64,000 nucleotides of DNA from Pseudomonas multiresinivorans (GCF_012971725.1 NZ_CP048833.1:4340001-4404000), one strand, 5' to 3'. Counted from the stretch's first letter, positions 26,688 to 35,693 are shown. Notes: generated by a model not told the origin, from the sequence alone. A program made the numbers and translations.

Positions 26688-27476
26688 CTAGCTAGTTGTC
26701 GCCTCGGGCTCTTCGCTTAAGGGCTCGGACTTGGGTGCAAGCATCACCGAGTAGTGACCGCCTGGTTCCTGGATCGAGACCAACAGATCGTAGGTCTTGA
26801 TCATGTCCAAGAGACCAGAGTGGCCATATGTTTTGGGCGAGAAAGCGGAGTCAGTTCGCTTCAAGTAATTGCCCAGAGAGCCCATCGACACCTTCCCATC
26901 GCTCGTATTGCTGGCCATCAGAGACACAGCTTCGACGACGAAGCGAGGCCTGAGCTTCACAGGAGATTTTGGCGGTTCGGCCTTCTTCGGCGCAGAGACG
27001 GCCACAGCATCGTTTGACGCATCCTGAGCTAGCTCCGGGCGGCTCCACTCGGAAAAGTGATCACTCGCGTTCCGGAGCGCAGCCGGAGTCTTTGACTCGC
27101 CAACAATGCAGACGACAGCCCCACGCTCTCTCAGCTTGCGGCACAGATAGGCAAAGTCCGAATCACTCGTAACTAAGCAGAACGTATCAGCACGCTCATC
27201 AAAGAGCGCTTCCATTGCATCAAGAGCAAGCGCGATGTCCGCGGTGTTCTTCCCCGCAGCATACTGATACTGCAGACACGGCGTGAACGCTTGTCGAACG
27301 AGAGCATCTTGCCAGCGATTGCCAAGCGTTGCGTGATTGCCATATCCACGGCGGAGCACCACACGCCCATACTGAGCTGCTACACGCAAAGCGTGTTCGA
27401 GTATGTCCGGAGAAACGTTATCGCAATCCACTAGCACCGCAACGCGCGAGTCAGCCTCTGAGTGGCCAGAATTCAT
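26688..27476 (-). CDS. NYN-domain (PIN-like) nuclease with C-terminal OST-HTH/LOTUS domain
   Basis: A 262-aa protein. The ATG at 27476 has AGGAGA 6 bases upstream. Residues about 10-135 form a NYN/LabA-like PIN-fold RNase: VAVLVDCDNVS, then NTADIALALDAME, then FCLVTSDSDFAYLCRKLRERG, keeping all the acidic metal-binding positions. After a linker, residues about 170-250 read FVVEAVSLMASNTSDGKVSMGSLGNYLKRTDSAFSPKTYGHSGLLDMIKTYD, an OST-HTH RNA-binding domain. The pairing points to a sequence- or structure-specific RNase. It is convergent with the helicase gene, 48 bp apart. Confidence 0.87.
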   Translation of the reverse strand: MNSGHSEADSRVAVLVDCDNVSPDILEHALRVAAQYGRVVLRRGYGNHATLGNRWQDALVRQAFTPCLQYQYAAGKNTADIALALDAMEALFDERADTFCLVTSDSDFAYLCRKLRERGAVVCIVGESKTPAALRNASDHFSEWSRPELAQDASNDAVAVSAPKKAEPPKSPVKLRPRFVVEAVSLMASNTSDGKVSMGSLGNYLKRTDSAFSPKTYGHSGLLDMIKTYDLLVSIQEPGGHYSVMLAPKSEPLSEEPEATTS

Positions 27477-27602
27477 CCCTGTCTCCTGAGTTAAATAACG
27501 CGAAGAACACCTGTCCTCATCCTGGAACTGAACCATACAGATGAGCCCATATCAACTCATCAAGAGCCCCCTCGATCATCATAAGCCCCTAGGTTAGGAT
27601 CA

Positions 27603-27995
27603 GTGACCAATCGCTCCGGAGCCATTCCTATGGAGTGCCAGTTTCCTCAAGTTCGCGAACGCTTGAATGGTCGACGATTCGTACTAGCCCACCTCAGCCC
27701 TCAGTCTACTGAAGAGCAAGCTGTGTTCAGTTTCTCTGTTGAGGGCGACGAGATTTGGGGGTCGTTCCGCGGCGGGAAAATTGGAAATGGTAACGTGTAT
27801 GGCAAGGCCAGAGGCCCAGACTCCCTGGAGCTTCTTTACCATTGCACAACCATTGATGGCGAAGAGCTTGCCGGCTGGTCTAGAGGTAAGGTGAAAGCTA
27901 CCCCCTCAGGAGAAACCATTCTTTACATGGCATGGGGCTGGCTTTCGGCAGTAACGGGAGGTGAGGAACCAACCTACATCGAGCTCAACCATTAG
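27603..27995 (+). CDS. Small conserved protein resembling the short 'N-acetylglutamate synthase'-named family
   Basis: A 130-aa beta-rich protein. The central pattern, TEEQAVFSFSVEGDEIWGSFRGGKIGNGNVYGKARGPDSLELLYH ... EELAGWSRGKVKATPSGETILYMAWGW, resembles small proteins often labelled N-acetylglutamate synthase. That name is a misleading database label with no shown activity. It starts at GTG 27603, or at the ATG at 27630, which has GGAG about 9 bases upstream and may be the better start. It is a single gene between divergent or convergent neighbours. Function unknown. Confidence 0.6.
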   Translation: MTNRSGAIPMECQFPQVRERLNGRRFVLAHLSPQSTEEQAVFSFSVEGDEIWGSFRGGKIGNGNVYGKARGPDSLELLYHCTTIDGEELAGWSRGKVKATPSGETILYMAWGWLSAVTGGEEPTYIELNH

Positions 27996-28018
27996 CAGTT
28001 TGTTGAGCTCGTAGGGCA

Positions 28019-28045
28019 ATAAAAAAGGCCGCTTTCGCGGCCTTT
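28019..28045 (-). terminator. Rho-independent terminator of the mvaT-like gene
   Basis: AAAGGCCGC (28024-28032) pairs with GCGGCCTTT (28037-28045) around TTTC. On the minus strand the stem is followed by a T-run (TTTTTTATTG), 3 bases after the stop codon of the H-NS-like gene. Confidence 0.9.
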
Positions 28046-28048
28046 CGG

Positions 28049-28414
28049 TTACTTCTGAAGCCACGACTCGACTTTATCTGCGCCGTACTTCTCTTTCCAG
28101 GCTTTGAGAATTTTGTGGTTCCCACCTTTCGTCTCAACCACCTCACCAGTCTCAGCGTTCTTGTAGACCTTCAGAGCACGGGTTTTACGGGGGGCAGCTG
28201 CGCGGGCGCCACGACGACCATTCGATGCGGCAGACGGATCAAGGATCGCGACCACATCGTTGAGGCTCTTATCATAATCTTTCATGAGTTTCGTGAGCTT
28301 CTCTTCGAACTCAAGCTCTTTCTTCAGAGCACCATCGTGCTTCAGCGATTCAAGGTAGGCAATTTGGTCAGCCAGAGCCTTCTCTGCTGCACGGAACTCG
28401 GCGATTTTCGACAT
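28049..28414 (-). CDS. MvaT/MvaU-family H-NS-like nucleoid silencer
   Basis: A 121-aa protein with the MvaT layout. The N-terminal coiled-coil oligomerisation region reads KIAEFRAAEKALADQIAYL ... KKELEFEEKLTKLMKDYDKSL, followed by a basic linker (RRGARAAAPRKTRALKVYK) and the C-terminal AT-hook-like DNA-binding domain NAETGEVVETKGGNHKILKAWKEKYGADKVESW. It is a few residues shorter at the end than chromosomal MvaT. Such proteins coat AT-rich foreign DNA and repress it. An island copy probably modulates silencing of the island or interferes with the host MvaT/MvaU (inference). Its upstream region (28415-28500) is very AT-rich and may be self-bound. Confidence 0.93.
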   Translation of the reverse strand: MSKIAEFRAAEKALADQIAYLESLKHDGALKKELEFEEKLTKLMKDYDKSLNDVVAILDPSAASNGRRGARAAAPRKTRALKVYKNAETGEVVETKGGNHKILKAWKEKYGADKVESWLQK

Positions 28415-28545
28415 TTCTGGACACCAATATTGAATGTGTTATGAGTTTTTTAATTTAAGCACAAATTGTCAATTTACCTCAAATGTATTTCATTTAAAGT
28501 CATGTCAATCGACGGGCTCACTTCACGCACAAAATTGATGCCCAT

Positions 28546-29112
28546 CTACGTTGATAGAGACTTAACGGCCTGTCTGAAAGGCTCAGGCGCTCTAACAGAA
28601 AATCGAGCATTGCCAGGCGCGGCCCTATTGAGATGAATGGTGATACCGGTGCTACGAAGCTGCTGTAACAAGGCTTCCGTGTCACCCACATCCTGCAGCA
28701 AAAGCTCAATGCACTCATCTTTACCGCTTGAGAGAACATGAGACCCTTCGTCAGATTTTCGCTCAGGAAACTCAAAGAGCAGAGCCATACACCCTGCCCC
28801 ACCTGCCAAGTACATCACCGCATTGAAGCAGTTCAGTACAAGGTTGAATATCTCACCACGGCTAATCGGGCCAGTTCGCGATAAGAACTCTAGAATGGCA
28901 AAGCCTGAGCTGATGACGATCGCCCCAGCTGCGACAGTTAAGGCTCCAAAAATGATGCCCCAGGTTAGTCTTCGTGCCGCTGGTGCAAACGCGCTCATCC
29001 TCCCGGCAGCCCATGAACGGAAATTCGATCGCTTCTCTTCTCCGCCAGAGCCGTACGCCCAAAGGGCCGCCACCACGGCGGTCAGTGTTGCAAAGCTACC
29101 CCAGTCCGACAT
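28546..29112 (-). CDS. Hypothetical inner-membrane protein
   Basis: A 188-aa protein with three likely membrane helices: residues about 8-22, 49-75 and 88-112. A cytoplasmic C-terminal domain (ECIELLLQDVGDTEALLQQLRSTGITIHLNRAAPGNARFSVRAPEPFRQAVKSL) follows. I recognise no family. The ATG has GGGAG 8 bases upstream. It begins 12 bp after the BRCT-protein gene and is surely co-transcribed with it. Confidence 0.65.
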   Translation of the reverse strand: MSDWGSFATLTAVVAALWAYGSGGEEKRSNFRSWAAGRMSAFAPAARRLTWGIIFGALTVAAGAIVISSGFAILEFLSRTGPISRGEIFNLVLNCFNAVMYLAGGAGCMALLFEFPERKSDEGSHVLSSGKDECIELLLQDVGDTEALLQQLRSTGITIHLNRAAPGNARFSVRAPEPFRQAVKSLST

Positions 29113-29124
29113 GCGGTCACTCCC

Positions 29125-29769
29125 TTAGCCGAATAGCGCCCTCTGCCAATGCTGTTCACTAATGATCGCTAAGAGCGCTCCACGCTCTCTCAGCTCGACA
29201 GCTTTTTTAATTTTTGTACCGTAGGTACTGTGCAGCCATTGTTCATTGCCGATCTCACCGACCACTAGGTAGTGGATCTTCTTGCTAACCCCTGGAGCGA
29301 TCTCCCCACCTCTCTCCAGCACCATGGCTTCACAATTTTTCCTGGGCCCATAAGCCATCACACCGGTGAAAAGGAAAACCTTCCCTGCCCAGACCAGCTC
29401 CGGTGGCGGATCGTTAAGTGGCAAACCGTTAGGGCGGACGAAACTGTTGTCGCTCGCCATAGGCTTAGCCACCGTCAAGCCGGCGAATGAGCGAAGCATC
29501 TCTAGGAGCTCTTGCGACTCCTCAGCATCAAGCACGCCGTCAGCTAGCATGTCGTTGAGGCGGCGATAAAGCAGATTGATCACGGGATCGTCGAGATGCG
29601 CCAGGTTCGTGACAATCCAGTTCTGCAGGAACTCAGCCTCGCCCTGATTGATATGGCCATCAGCTGTCAGCCCAGCAGCCAAGCCAACCAACGCATCTGC
29701 AGATCTCCGATCGATGCGGGTCTCGTGATAGAAACGGCTCCCCTCAAACTCTCTGTGCAAATCAACCAT
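29125..29769 (-). CDS. TerB-like / BRCT domain protein
   Basis: A 214-aa protein. The ATG at 29769 has a strong AAGGAGG upstream, so an extra 13-residue extension is not used. The N-terminal half is helical and TerB-like (DALVGLAAGLTADGHINQGEAEFLQNWI ... DGVLDAEESQELL). The C-terminal 90 residues form a BRCT domain of the DNA-ligase type (GKVFLFTGVMAYGPRKNCEAMVLERGGEI ... HYLVVGE ... GTKIKKAVEL ... IISEQHW). BRCT domains bind DNA ends, phosphoproteins or partner BRCTs. It is the first gene of a two-gene operon with the membrane protein. Role unknown. Confidence 0.82.
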   Translation of the reverse strand: MVDLHREFEGSRFYHETRIDRRSADALVGLAAGLTADGHINQGEAEFLQNWIVTNLAHLDDPVINLLYRRLNDMLADGVLDAEESQELLEMLRSFAGLTVAKPMASDNSFVRPNGLPLNDPPPELVWAGKVFLFTGVMAYGPRKNCEAMVLERGGEIAPGVSKKIHYLVVGEIGNEQWLHSTYGTKIKKAVELRERGALLAIISEQHWQRALFG

Positions 29770-29847
29770 TGGTTCCCTCCTTTTAAAATGCCCAAACGGA
29801 GCATTCATGCGGCGCCGTTAGAAAACAATCTATCAACCAATTCTTAA

Positions 29848-30051
29848 ATTGGAACAACAATCCTTCCACGCGCAACGGCTGCAGCTGCCAAGAAATTGCG
29901 AGGCAACTTTGAAGGAGTCGAGTCCTCCAAAAGCAATCTGCAGTGGAGCGAGAATGCCTTATATCCAGGCTCTCACACGATGCAGTGCTTCATCGTCAAG
30001 CATGGCGAGTGTGTAGCGAAGAGCGAGCCCTTTGTTGTCAACATCGCATAG
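29848..30051 (+). pseudogene. Possible gene remnant (3' end of a coding sequence)
   Basis: An open stretch of 67 codons ending in TAG reads as a coherent protein end (KLRGNFEGVESSKSNLQWSE ... HTMQCFIVKHGECVAKSEPFVV). It has no ATG/GTG start or ribosome-binding site at its beginning and begins just after an in-frame stop. It may be the tail of a gene whose front was deleted. Coding reality is uncertain. Confidence 0.3.
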
Positions 30052-30291
30052 CTTTAACGCGCCCCGCCGCGGCCTGAGGCTCACCAGGCTGCGGAAGGGG
30101 CTGGTGTCTCGCTGAAGCCATTGCGTTGGGCTCGATGCGGCGCCCTAAGAGCAACCATCGATAGCTTTGCCGACGGTTGCGTGGGCATAGGGTTCCTTGA
30201 GGGTTCACACCGTCGGCGGCTAGCTCTCCAGGAGATGGAAGGGCAATCTGCGGTAGTCCGCGCTGCCTTCCCCCAAACGCCGCGCGACGCT
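30052..30291. other. Non-coding gap downstream of gmtX
   Basis: This is the 240-bp stretch between the possible remnant and the gmtX stop codon. Open frames cross it on both strands but none has a supported start or recognisable sequence. No clear terminator for the GMT operon is visible. Confidence 0.4.
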
Positions 30292-30891
30292 TTAGAGGTG
30301 CTTGAGAGCCTTCTCAAGGGCTGCAATCGTTCCAGGCTTGAACACCCGCGTACCGCCTGCATCGAGAACGTCGCCTCTATCACCCTTTTTAAAATTCCAC
30401 TTTCTCATGAAGTCCTCCGAAAGAAGGTATTCCAAGGCACGCCGCTCGACGTCATCCAACTTAAAAGCTGCCCGCGCGCTCTTGCGAGCATCGACGTAGA
30501 TCTCCAAATTTGGCGGCACTACCTCCTTGATCACTCGACGCGCTTCTGCCAGCTCAGCAACCAGCATATTCACCAGAAGCTTGTGCCGAGCGCTTGGCAA
30601 CTCATCAATCCATGCATCAGCCTTCGTTGACCTACGCACCTTCTTCTTCGGCGGATGCGCAGTTGCAAAAGACTCGATCAATGCTCGATAGGGCGCGCCA
30701 GTTGCGTTTCGAATACTCTGCGCCTTCGGAACTCCTCTACCCGCCCCCAAGCGAGCCACGGTCGCGAAGCTGAAATCTGAACTATCTCGAGCGACCTGTT
30801 CCTCGCACACCACGTAAATAGCATCCAGGGTCGCATGGGTTCGGGCAGTCCCAGTGGACTTAAGGTGCTCAAGCATGGCCTTAGGATCCAT
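30292..30891 (-). CDS. gmtX: Gamma-mobile-trio protein GmtX
   Basis: A 199-aa soluble protein matching what I recall of GmtX: DATLDAIYVVCEEQVARDSSDFSFATVARLGAGRGVPKAQSIRNATGAPYRALIESF near the N-terminus, a helical middle (DELPSARHKLLVNMLVAELAEARRVIKEV), and a conserved end (FKPGTIAALEKALKHL). The front resembles DNA-binding modules of integrase partners. It is the last gene of the gmtY-gmtZ-gmtX operon, and its ATG overlaps the gmtZ stop as TAATG, so translation is coupled. It presumably helps the two recombinases move the island, though its exact job is not known to me. Confidence 0.82.
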   Translation of the reverse strand: MDPKAMLEHLKSTGTARTHATLDAIYVVCEEQVARDSSDFSFATVARLGAGRGVPKAQSIRNATGAPYRALIESFATAHPPKKKVRRSTKADAWIDELPSARHKLLVNMLVAELAEARRVIKEVVPPNLEIYVDARKSARAAFKLDDVERRALEYLLSEDFMRKWNFKKGDRGDVLDAGGTRVFKPGTIAALEKALKHL

Positions 30892-33800
30892 TAGAGGAGT
30901 TCCCCTTCAAGCGCCCGCTGAGCATCGCCCGCAATCAAACGATGACCGCGTCCAAGAATCTCTGCGATATCCTTAGGCTCAATCCGTTCGTGTTCTGCCA
31001 AGTCCGCCAACATCAACTTACCCTCAATCAACGCATCGACCTTTGACCACGATTTAACACGCGACAGAAAGAGTTTCGTCAACTGGTTTCCCAAAACCAG
31101 CTGCTGCTCCTTATCAAGTGTAAACATCTTTGGCGTCATGTGATTGAGTTCAATCATTTTATCAAGCATTTGTGAGCGCGTAGGAAGGGCAAGCGCCGCT
31201 GATGCAGACTCGTATATTTCCGCATTTTCGCAAACCTCACTAAGCAAATGAAATCTCGATGACTCCTCAAATGCAACTTCCAACTCATGCCCGCTTTGAA
31301 TAATTAACTGAGGAAGGTTGTTGTTCTCCTCTGTCGAAACCTGTTCATTCATCACAGCTTGGCTCTGATTAATCAACCGAGTCACTGCCTGGAGATCACA
31401 GAGATAAAGGTCTGCTTTTTTAGAAGCACTCTCAATTTCGGACTTCAGCTTACGACACTTCATTTCGAGAGTTGCACGCTCAGAAGCATCAAACTTATTT
31501 CCAGACTTTTCAGCATCATATTGAGCATCGTCCAGATCATCGATAGCTTGAGAAATACCATCAATCTTCTCATTCAGCCCTTCAATATGCTCAAACTGAA
31601 TTGACGTCTGAAGAGAAATCTCATTCGCTAGCGACAACAAACCGCCAATAAACACAGGCCCCGTAACGAAATGGCGACAGCGGATACAGTTCTGCATACC
31701 AAGATGCCCGCCATTGATAGGCTCGCGCACCCGGGTTGATTTGATCTCAGGGCCGCCATCTTCGCAGCGTGTACCTGCGAACGGGCAAAATCCGTAATCG
31801 CGAAAGAGGAGGCTTCCAGGCAAAGCAGTCCCAGTAAACCTCTGGATAGCCTGCTCATTATTGTGGATCAGCTCACTCCTAAGCTCTTCGATCCTGTTCT
31901 GCTCCAGCATCTGAATTGCAGCATAAACCTTATTCGAAAGGGCCCTCTTCTCGCCCTCAGCAAACCTCACCCTTAACCCTTCTGCATTAAGCTTTACATA
32001 GTAAATCGACATGACGATATTGCTATGCCCCGCAATCTTCATCACGATTTCAATCGGAAGACCAAACTCCATTATGTATGCAGTGATAAGACTCACCCGC
32101 ATACTGTGCGGAGTATATTTCGTATCGTAAGATGTAACAGCTCTTGGATTACCCCGACACTCGGCAAGTGCAATCCCCGTCGGCTGACTATGATATAGAG
32201 CAATGGCCAAGCGACACTTCAGCCGAAGACTGTAAACGCCGCACTCCTCTCCACCAAAATCACGAAACAAAAAGCAATTAGCTCCCTTCCTCTTCAACTG
32301 AGCCTTATTCAGCTCAGTATTAACACACTCAATCCACGGCATAACCCTCTTAATAGGGTTGTACTTGGCTTGCCAGTCCCGAAAGCGAATCATCCAGATC
32401 GCTAGCTTCTCTGGCATCCAAGCAACGTCATACCCCTCACCGCGCGATGCCGTCTTGTTTGAGGTAAATTGCATTCCAATACCATCGGGGAACTTCTTAA
32501 CGAATCCTTGGCTTTTCGTCATACCTGCAAGCGGAGAGTCATTACGCACCCACACGATCTTACCATCAACCACCTTCGGAATTTCATCATCCGCCTCCCC
32601 CGAATCATTGTAAGCGAGCTGGCGCCCACGAGCGGGAACGGAAGCAAGCGCAAGCGTATGCATCCAAAATCCCGGATACCACATCTTGGTTCTTCCAGCC
32701 TCTTCCTTGTATACGCAATCAGGATCACTTTTATCAATAAGTGAAGGGTGCACCTCGAACCAGTCCGCATCATATTCATGCAAATGCGCTAAATCCGCGA
32801 AGCTGCGTGCATCATCGGGAACCATCCAGTTATTTAGTGCTTGAACATACTGGTAGGCCAGCGCAGGCTTATTGGTTTCTCCTGCCTTACTACTAGAATC
32901 TTCACCATCATAAGAAAAGCTAATAAAAGGATTAACAGCACCTGGCACAAGAACAACTTCGCCAGTCTCCTCATCCTCAAGCGTAAGTTTTTCTCGCAAG
33001 ATGAATTCCGAAAACTCCTTAACCGACGAGAGAATGTTTTGTGCGTTTCCGCCGGGCACACTATAGAGAAACTCCGAAAACAGACTCAAATCAATTCTCT
33101 GCGCCGTGTAAAACACAAGCGGACTATATCCAAAATCGTATTTCTGAATAAAGTCTCGAACAAACCTACACAGATTTGTCTCTTTAGTAGGCCGAGATCG
33201 CGTTACTTCAAGAAATTCGCTGAGATAATTAGCCCAAGACAAATACGGCGCACGGATGAATCCAACTCGGAACGGCTCTGCCTTACCGGTAAACTCATAC
33301 CAACTCTTCCACTGTTCCTTGTAAACGGTAGCCGGGTCACGAGGGATCCTAGGATCCTTTCTGTCTATGGCAAACTGCTTATACATGAGCTCGCCCGTTA
33401 CACCGCCATCTATGACAAGAAAGCGCAATTCATCATAACTATAGGGACGGGGAATATCGCAAAGATCGTACCAATCAACCCATTCTCCGCTGAAAACTCT
33501 GTCAGGGTTTGCAGGCAGGCAAGGATAATCTTTATACCTTTCGCGATAGTCTTTGCTATTTTTGATTTTAAGAACTTTTACTGCATATTTGACATCTGCC
33601 AAATTCTCGACTTTAGACGGCAAGAGAAAGTCTTCCCACCCCAGCCATTCCTTCCCGTAATAAACGGGAGCAAGACTAGGCAGGCGAGAATCTTGGCACT
33701 GCAAGATCCTGTAATCACTATAAGAGAAAACGCCCAATCGGCGCGCGACAGCACCAGCTTCTCGGTAGCTGTATTTTCCCACAAGTCCAAAAAAAACACC

Positions 33801-35693
33801 CCAAGTTCTCCATTCGCTCTTATAAGTGAACTCTGGTCTCGCAGGCAACTTTGGATCAGCTTTGTAGCCCGCCTTATATGCAGCCGCAGATGTAAAACCT
33901 AGCTTCTGCGCGGCTTCGCTTGCCTCTGCTAGAGTGGAATACTTTTCTTCCGCGCCAATGAAGTGCGAAAAACCCTTCCATTCACTGGGATATATCTTTG
34001 CTGGATATGCAGGTAATCGCCCATCTTCGCGAAAGCGAGTCCTGTACTCAGTATACGTCTTAATCCCCAGTTGCTTCGCTGCAGCACTAGCCGAAGAAAG
34101 AGATTCGTAAAACCTGGGAGGCAGCTCGAGAAAACTACTCCAACCAGCCCATTGACTCTTAAACGCAACCGCAGGATTCAAGGGAAGCATATTATCTAGC
34201 TTACAAGCTTTCAAATACTCTGCACTTGAACGAGCACCTAGCTCAATAGCCCGAAGAGAGGCCTCCTTTAAACTATAAGGATTTATCCGCCTAGACCCTT
34301 TAAGATAATCCGACCAACTCCTCCAATCATTGAAATAACACTCCTTAGGATTGTCCGGCAATCGCGGATCAAACCTTTTGCAATTCTTCGCGTATTCGTA
34401 ATGGTTCTTGAAATTAAACTTCTGAGCAGCTTCACGCGCCACAGCATAGGTCGCATATTCTCCCTCAAGCAATTCAGCACCGAGAAAGTCATCCCACCCA
34501 CGCCAAAATTCTTTATAGTACTTTTCAGGAGATAACGGAAATCTGCTATCCATCGCGACCGTTACTAAGTAAGCATCACGAGTTGATACTGAAACCCTGC
34601 GAATAACTGCCCTAGCATCTTCGTAGCTAGGAAAATAGCCCGCTTTCGCTACTGATTCGCTTATTCCAAGAAATTCTTCCCAACCGCCCCAGGAATCTTT
34701 GTATTCGACCGCAGGCTCTAAGGGAAGTCTTAAATCTAACCGGCAGTGCGCTACATAATCAGCCCTCGACTTTATACCTATCTTCTTGGCCGCTTTAGAA
34801 GCGGAGCTGATGTCTTCATATGTAACTGGCACTTCCACGAAAAGAAATACGCGCCAGCTCTCCCACTCATTCGAATATACATAATCCGGATGAGATGGCA
34901 ACCTCGGATCCTGTTTATATTTATTATCATATTCAAGTACCGATGAGATACCTAAGGCCTTAGCTGCACTGGACGCCTCGGTCAATGAGGCGTAGAAGCG
35001 GCTTTCCCCTGTACCTAAGAAGTCACGAAAGTCTTTCCACTCTTTTTTGTAAAGACTCCAAGGTTTATAAGGAAGGCGCGAATCCTCTTTGTATCGAGAC
35101 TCGTATTCCTCCCTGGTCTTTATTTTCAGGCGTCTAGCAGACTCTGATGCCTCAGCTAGGGTTTCATAGGGCTGCGGCTTCTTAACACCACTTAGAAAGT
35201 CCCCGTAACCATTCCATTCACTTTTGTACAAGCGCTCCGGATGGCACGGCAAGTACGGATCTTCAGAGTACCGCTTTTTGTACTCGGCCTTAGTACGCAC
35301 ACCAAGACTTCTTGCAGATTTTGCTGCCTCTTCGAAAGTCTTGTAATCCACTTTACGAGGTACTCCAAAAAATTCTGGATACCCTATCCAATCTGCTCGA
35401 TAGAATTGATCGGGAGCAGCAGGCAAGAGCGGATCCTCTCGATAACGAGACTGATACTCACTGATCGTTTTGATATTGAGGAGCCTAACCGCTACCGCAG
35501 CCTCTTTAAGCGACGGATAAAATGATTTCCCCAGGAAATCCAATTCACCTCTCCACTCTGTATAATAACTGTAAGGACGAGGCGGGAGCATCGGATCTTC
35601 GTGGCGGCGGCGGGTATACTCTTTCAACGTACGAATTGACAGCTTCCTAACCACTCGGGAAGCTTCACTAAAAGTGTAGTAGCGTCCTTTCAC
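30891..35693 (-). CDS. gmtZ: Gamma-mobile-trio integrase GmtZ with fourteen N-terminal repeats
   Basis: A 1600-aa tyrosine-recombinase-like protein. Residues 1 to about 805 are fourteen repeats of 52-63 residues. The shared pattern is an EAS..A..LGI helix, a Y..R...DPRLP turn, P...Y..EW, and a final W..FLG. The region about 1195-1231 keeps catalytic-type motifs: HSMR, then AGHSN, then a tyrosine pair YY. A cysteine cluster (CPFAGTRC near 1300 and CIRCRH near 1333) and a helical coiled-coil tail follow. The GTG start overlaps the gmtY stop by four bases (GTGA). The gene is markedly AT-richer than the flanking core DNA. It is the largest island protein after the helicase-nuclease. Confidence 0.85.
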   Translation of the reverse strand: MKGRYYTFSEASRVVRKLSIRTLKEYTRRRHEDPMLPPRPYSYYTEWRGELDFLGKSFYPSLKEAAVAVRLLNIKTISEYQSRYREDPLLPAAPDQFYRADWIGYPEFFGVPRKVDYKTFEEAAKSARSLGVRTKAEYKKRYSEDPYLPCHPERLYKSEWNGYGDFLSGVKKPQPYETLAEASESARRLKIKTREEYESRYKEDSRLPYKPWSLYKKEWKDFRDFLGTGESRFYASLTEASSAAKALGISSVLEYDNKYKQDPRLPSHPDYVYSNEWESWRVFLFVEVPVTYEDISSASKAAKKIGIKSRADYVAHCRLDLRLPLEPAVEYKDSWGGWEEFLGISESVAKAGYFPSYEDARAVIRRVSVSTRDAYLVTVAMDSRFPLSPEKYYKEFWRGWDDFLGAELLEGEYATYAVAREAAQKFNFKNHYEYAKNCKRFDPRLPDNPKECYFNDWRSWSDYLKGSRRINPYSLKEASLRAIELGARSSAEYLKACKLDNMLPLNPAVAFKSQWAGWSSFLELPPRFYESLSSASAAAKQLGIKTYTEYRTRFREDGRLPAYPAKIYPSEWKGFSHFIGAEEKYSTLAEASEAAQKLGFTSAAAYKAGYKADPKLPARPEFTYKSEWRTWGVFFGLVGKYSYREAGAVARRLGVFSYSDYRILQCQDSRLPSLAPVYYGKEWLGWEDFLLPSKVENLADVKYAVKVLKIKNSKDYRERYKDYPCLPANPDRVFSGEWVDWYDLCDIPRPYSYDELRFLVIDGGVTGELMYKQFAIDRKDPRIPRDPATVYKEQWKSWYEFTGKAEPFRVGFIRAPYLSWANYLSEFLEVTRSRPTKETNLCRFVRDFIQKYDFGYSPLVFYTAQRIDLSLFSEFLYSVPGGNAQNILSSVKEFSEFILREKLTLEDEETGEVVLVPGAVNPFISFSYDGEDSSSKAGETNKPALAYQYVQALNNWMVPDDARSFADLAHLHEYDADWFEVHPSLIDKSDPDCVYKEEAGRTKMWYPGFWMHTLALASVPARGRQLAYNDSGEADDEIPKVVDGKIVWVRNDSPLAGMTKSQGFVKKFPDGIGMQFTSNKTASRGEGYDVAWMPEKLAIWMIRFRDWQAKYNPIKRVMPWIECVNTELNKAQLKRKGANCFLFRDFGGEECGVYSLRLKCRLAIALYHSQPTGIALAECRGNPRAVTSYDTKYTPHSMRVSLITAYIMEFGLPIEIVMKIAGHSNIVMSIYYVKLNAEGLRVRFAEGEKRALSNKVYAAIQMLEQNRIEELRSELIHNNEQAIQRFTGTALPGSLLFRDYGFCPFAGTRCEDGGPEIKSTRVREPINGGHLGMQNCIRCRHFVTGPVFIGGLLSLANEISLQTSIQFEHIEGLNEKIDGISQAIDDLDDAQYDAEKSGNKFDASERATLEMKCRKLKSEIESASKKADLYLCDLQAVTRLINQSQAVMNEQVSTEENNNLPQLIIQSGHELEVAFEESSRFHLLSEVCENAEIYESASAALALPTRSQMLDKMIELNHMTPKMFTLDKEQQLVLGNQLTKLFLSRVKSWSKVDALIEGKLMLADLAEHERIEPKDIAEILGRGHRLIAGDAQRALEGELL
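33280..35690 (-). repeat. Fourteen tandem degenerate repeats within gmtZ
   Basis: These encode about 52-63 residues each, with diagnostic anchors DPRLP (or variants DSRLP, DPKLP, DPRIP), Y..EW, and W..FLG. Units differ strongly at both protein and DNA level, so the array is old or under diversifying pressure rather than a recent expansion. Confidence 0.85.

Noticed and set aside
32841..33902. 353-codon plus-strand open frame inside gmtZ
   Set aside because: Antisense to gmtZ repeats, with basic, low-complexity composition and no supported start.
33280..35690. Repeats within gmtZ as a CRISPR array or tandem DNA repeat
   Set aside because: The repeat is at protein level, in a single open frame, with strongly diverged DNA and no constant repeat/spacer pattern.
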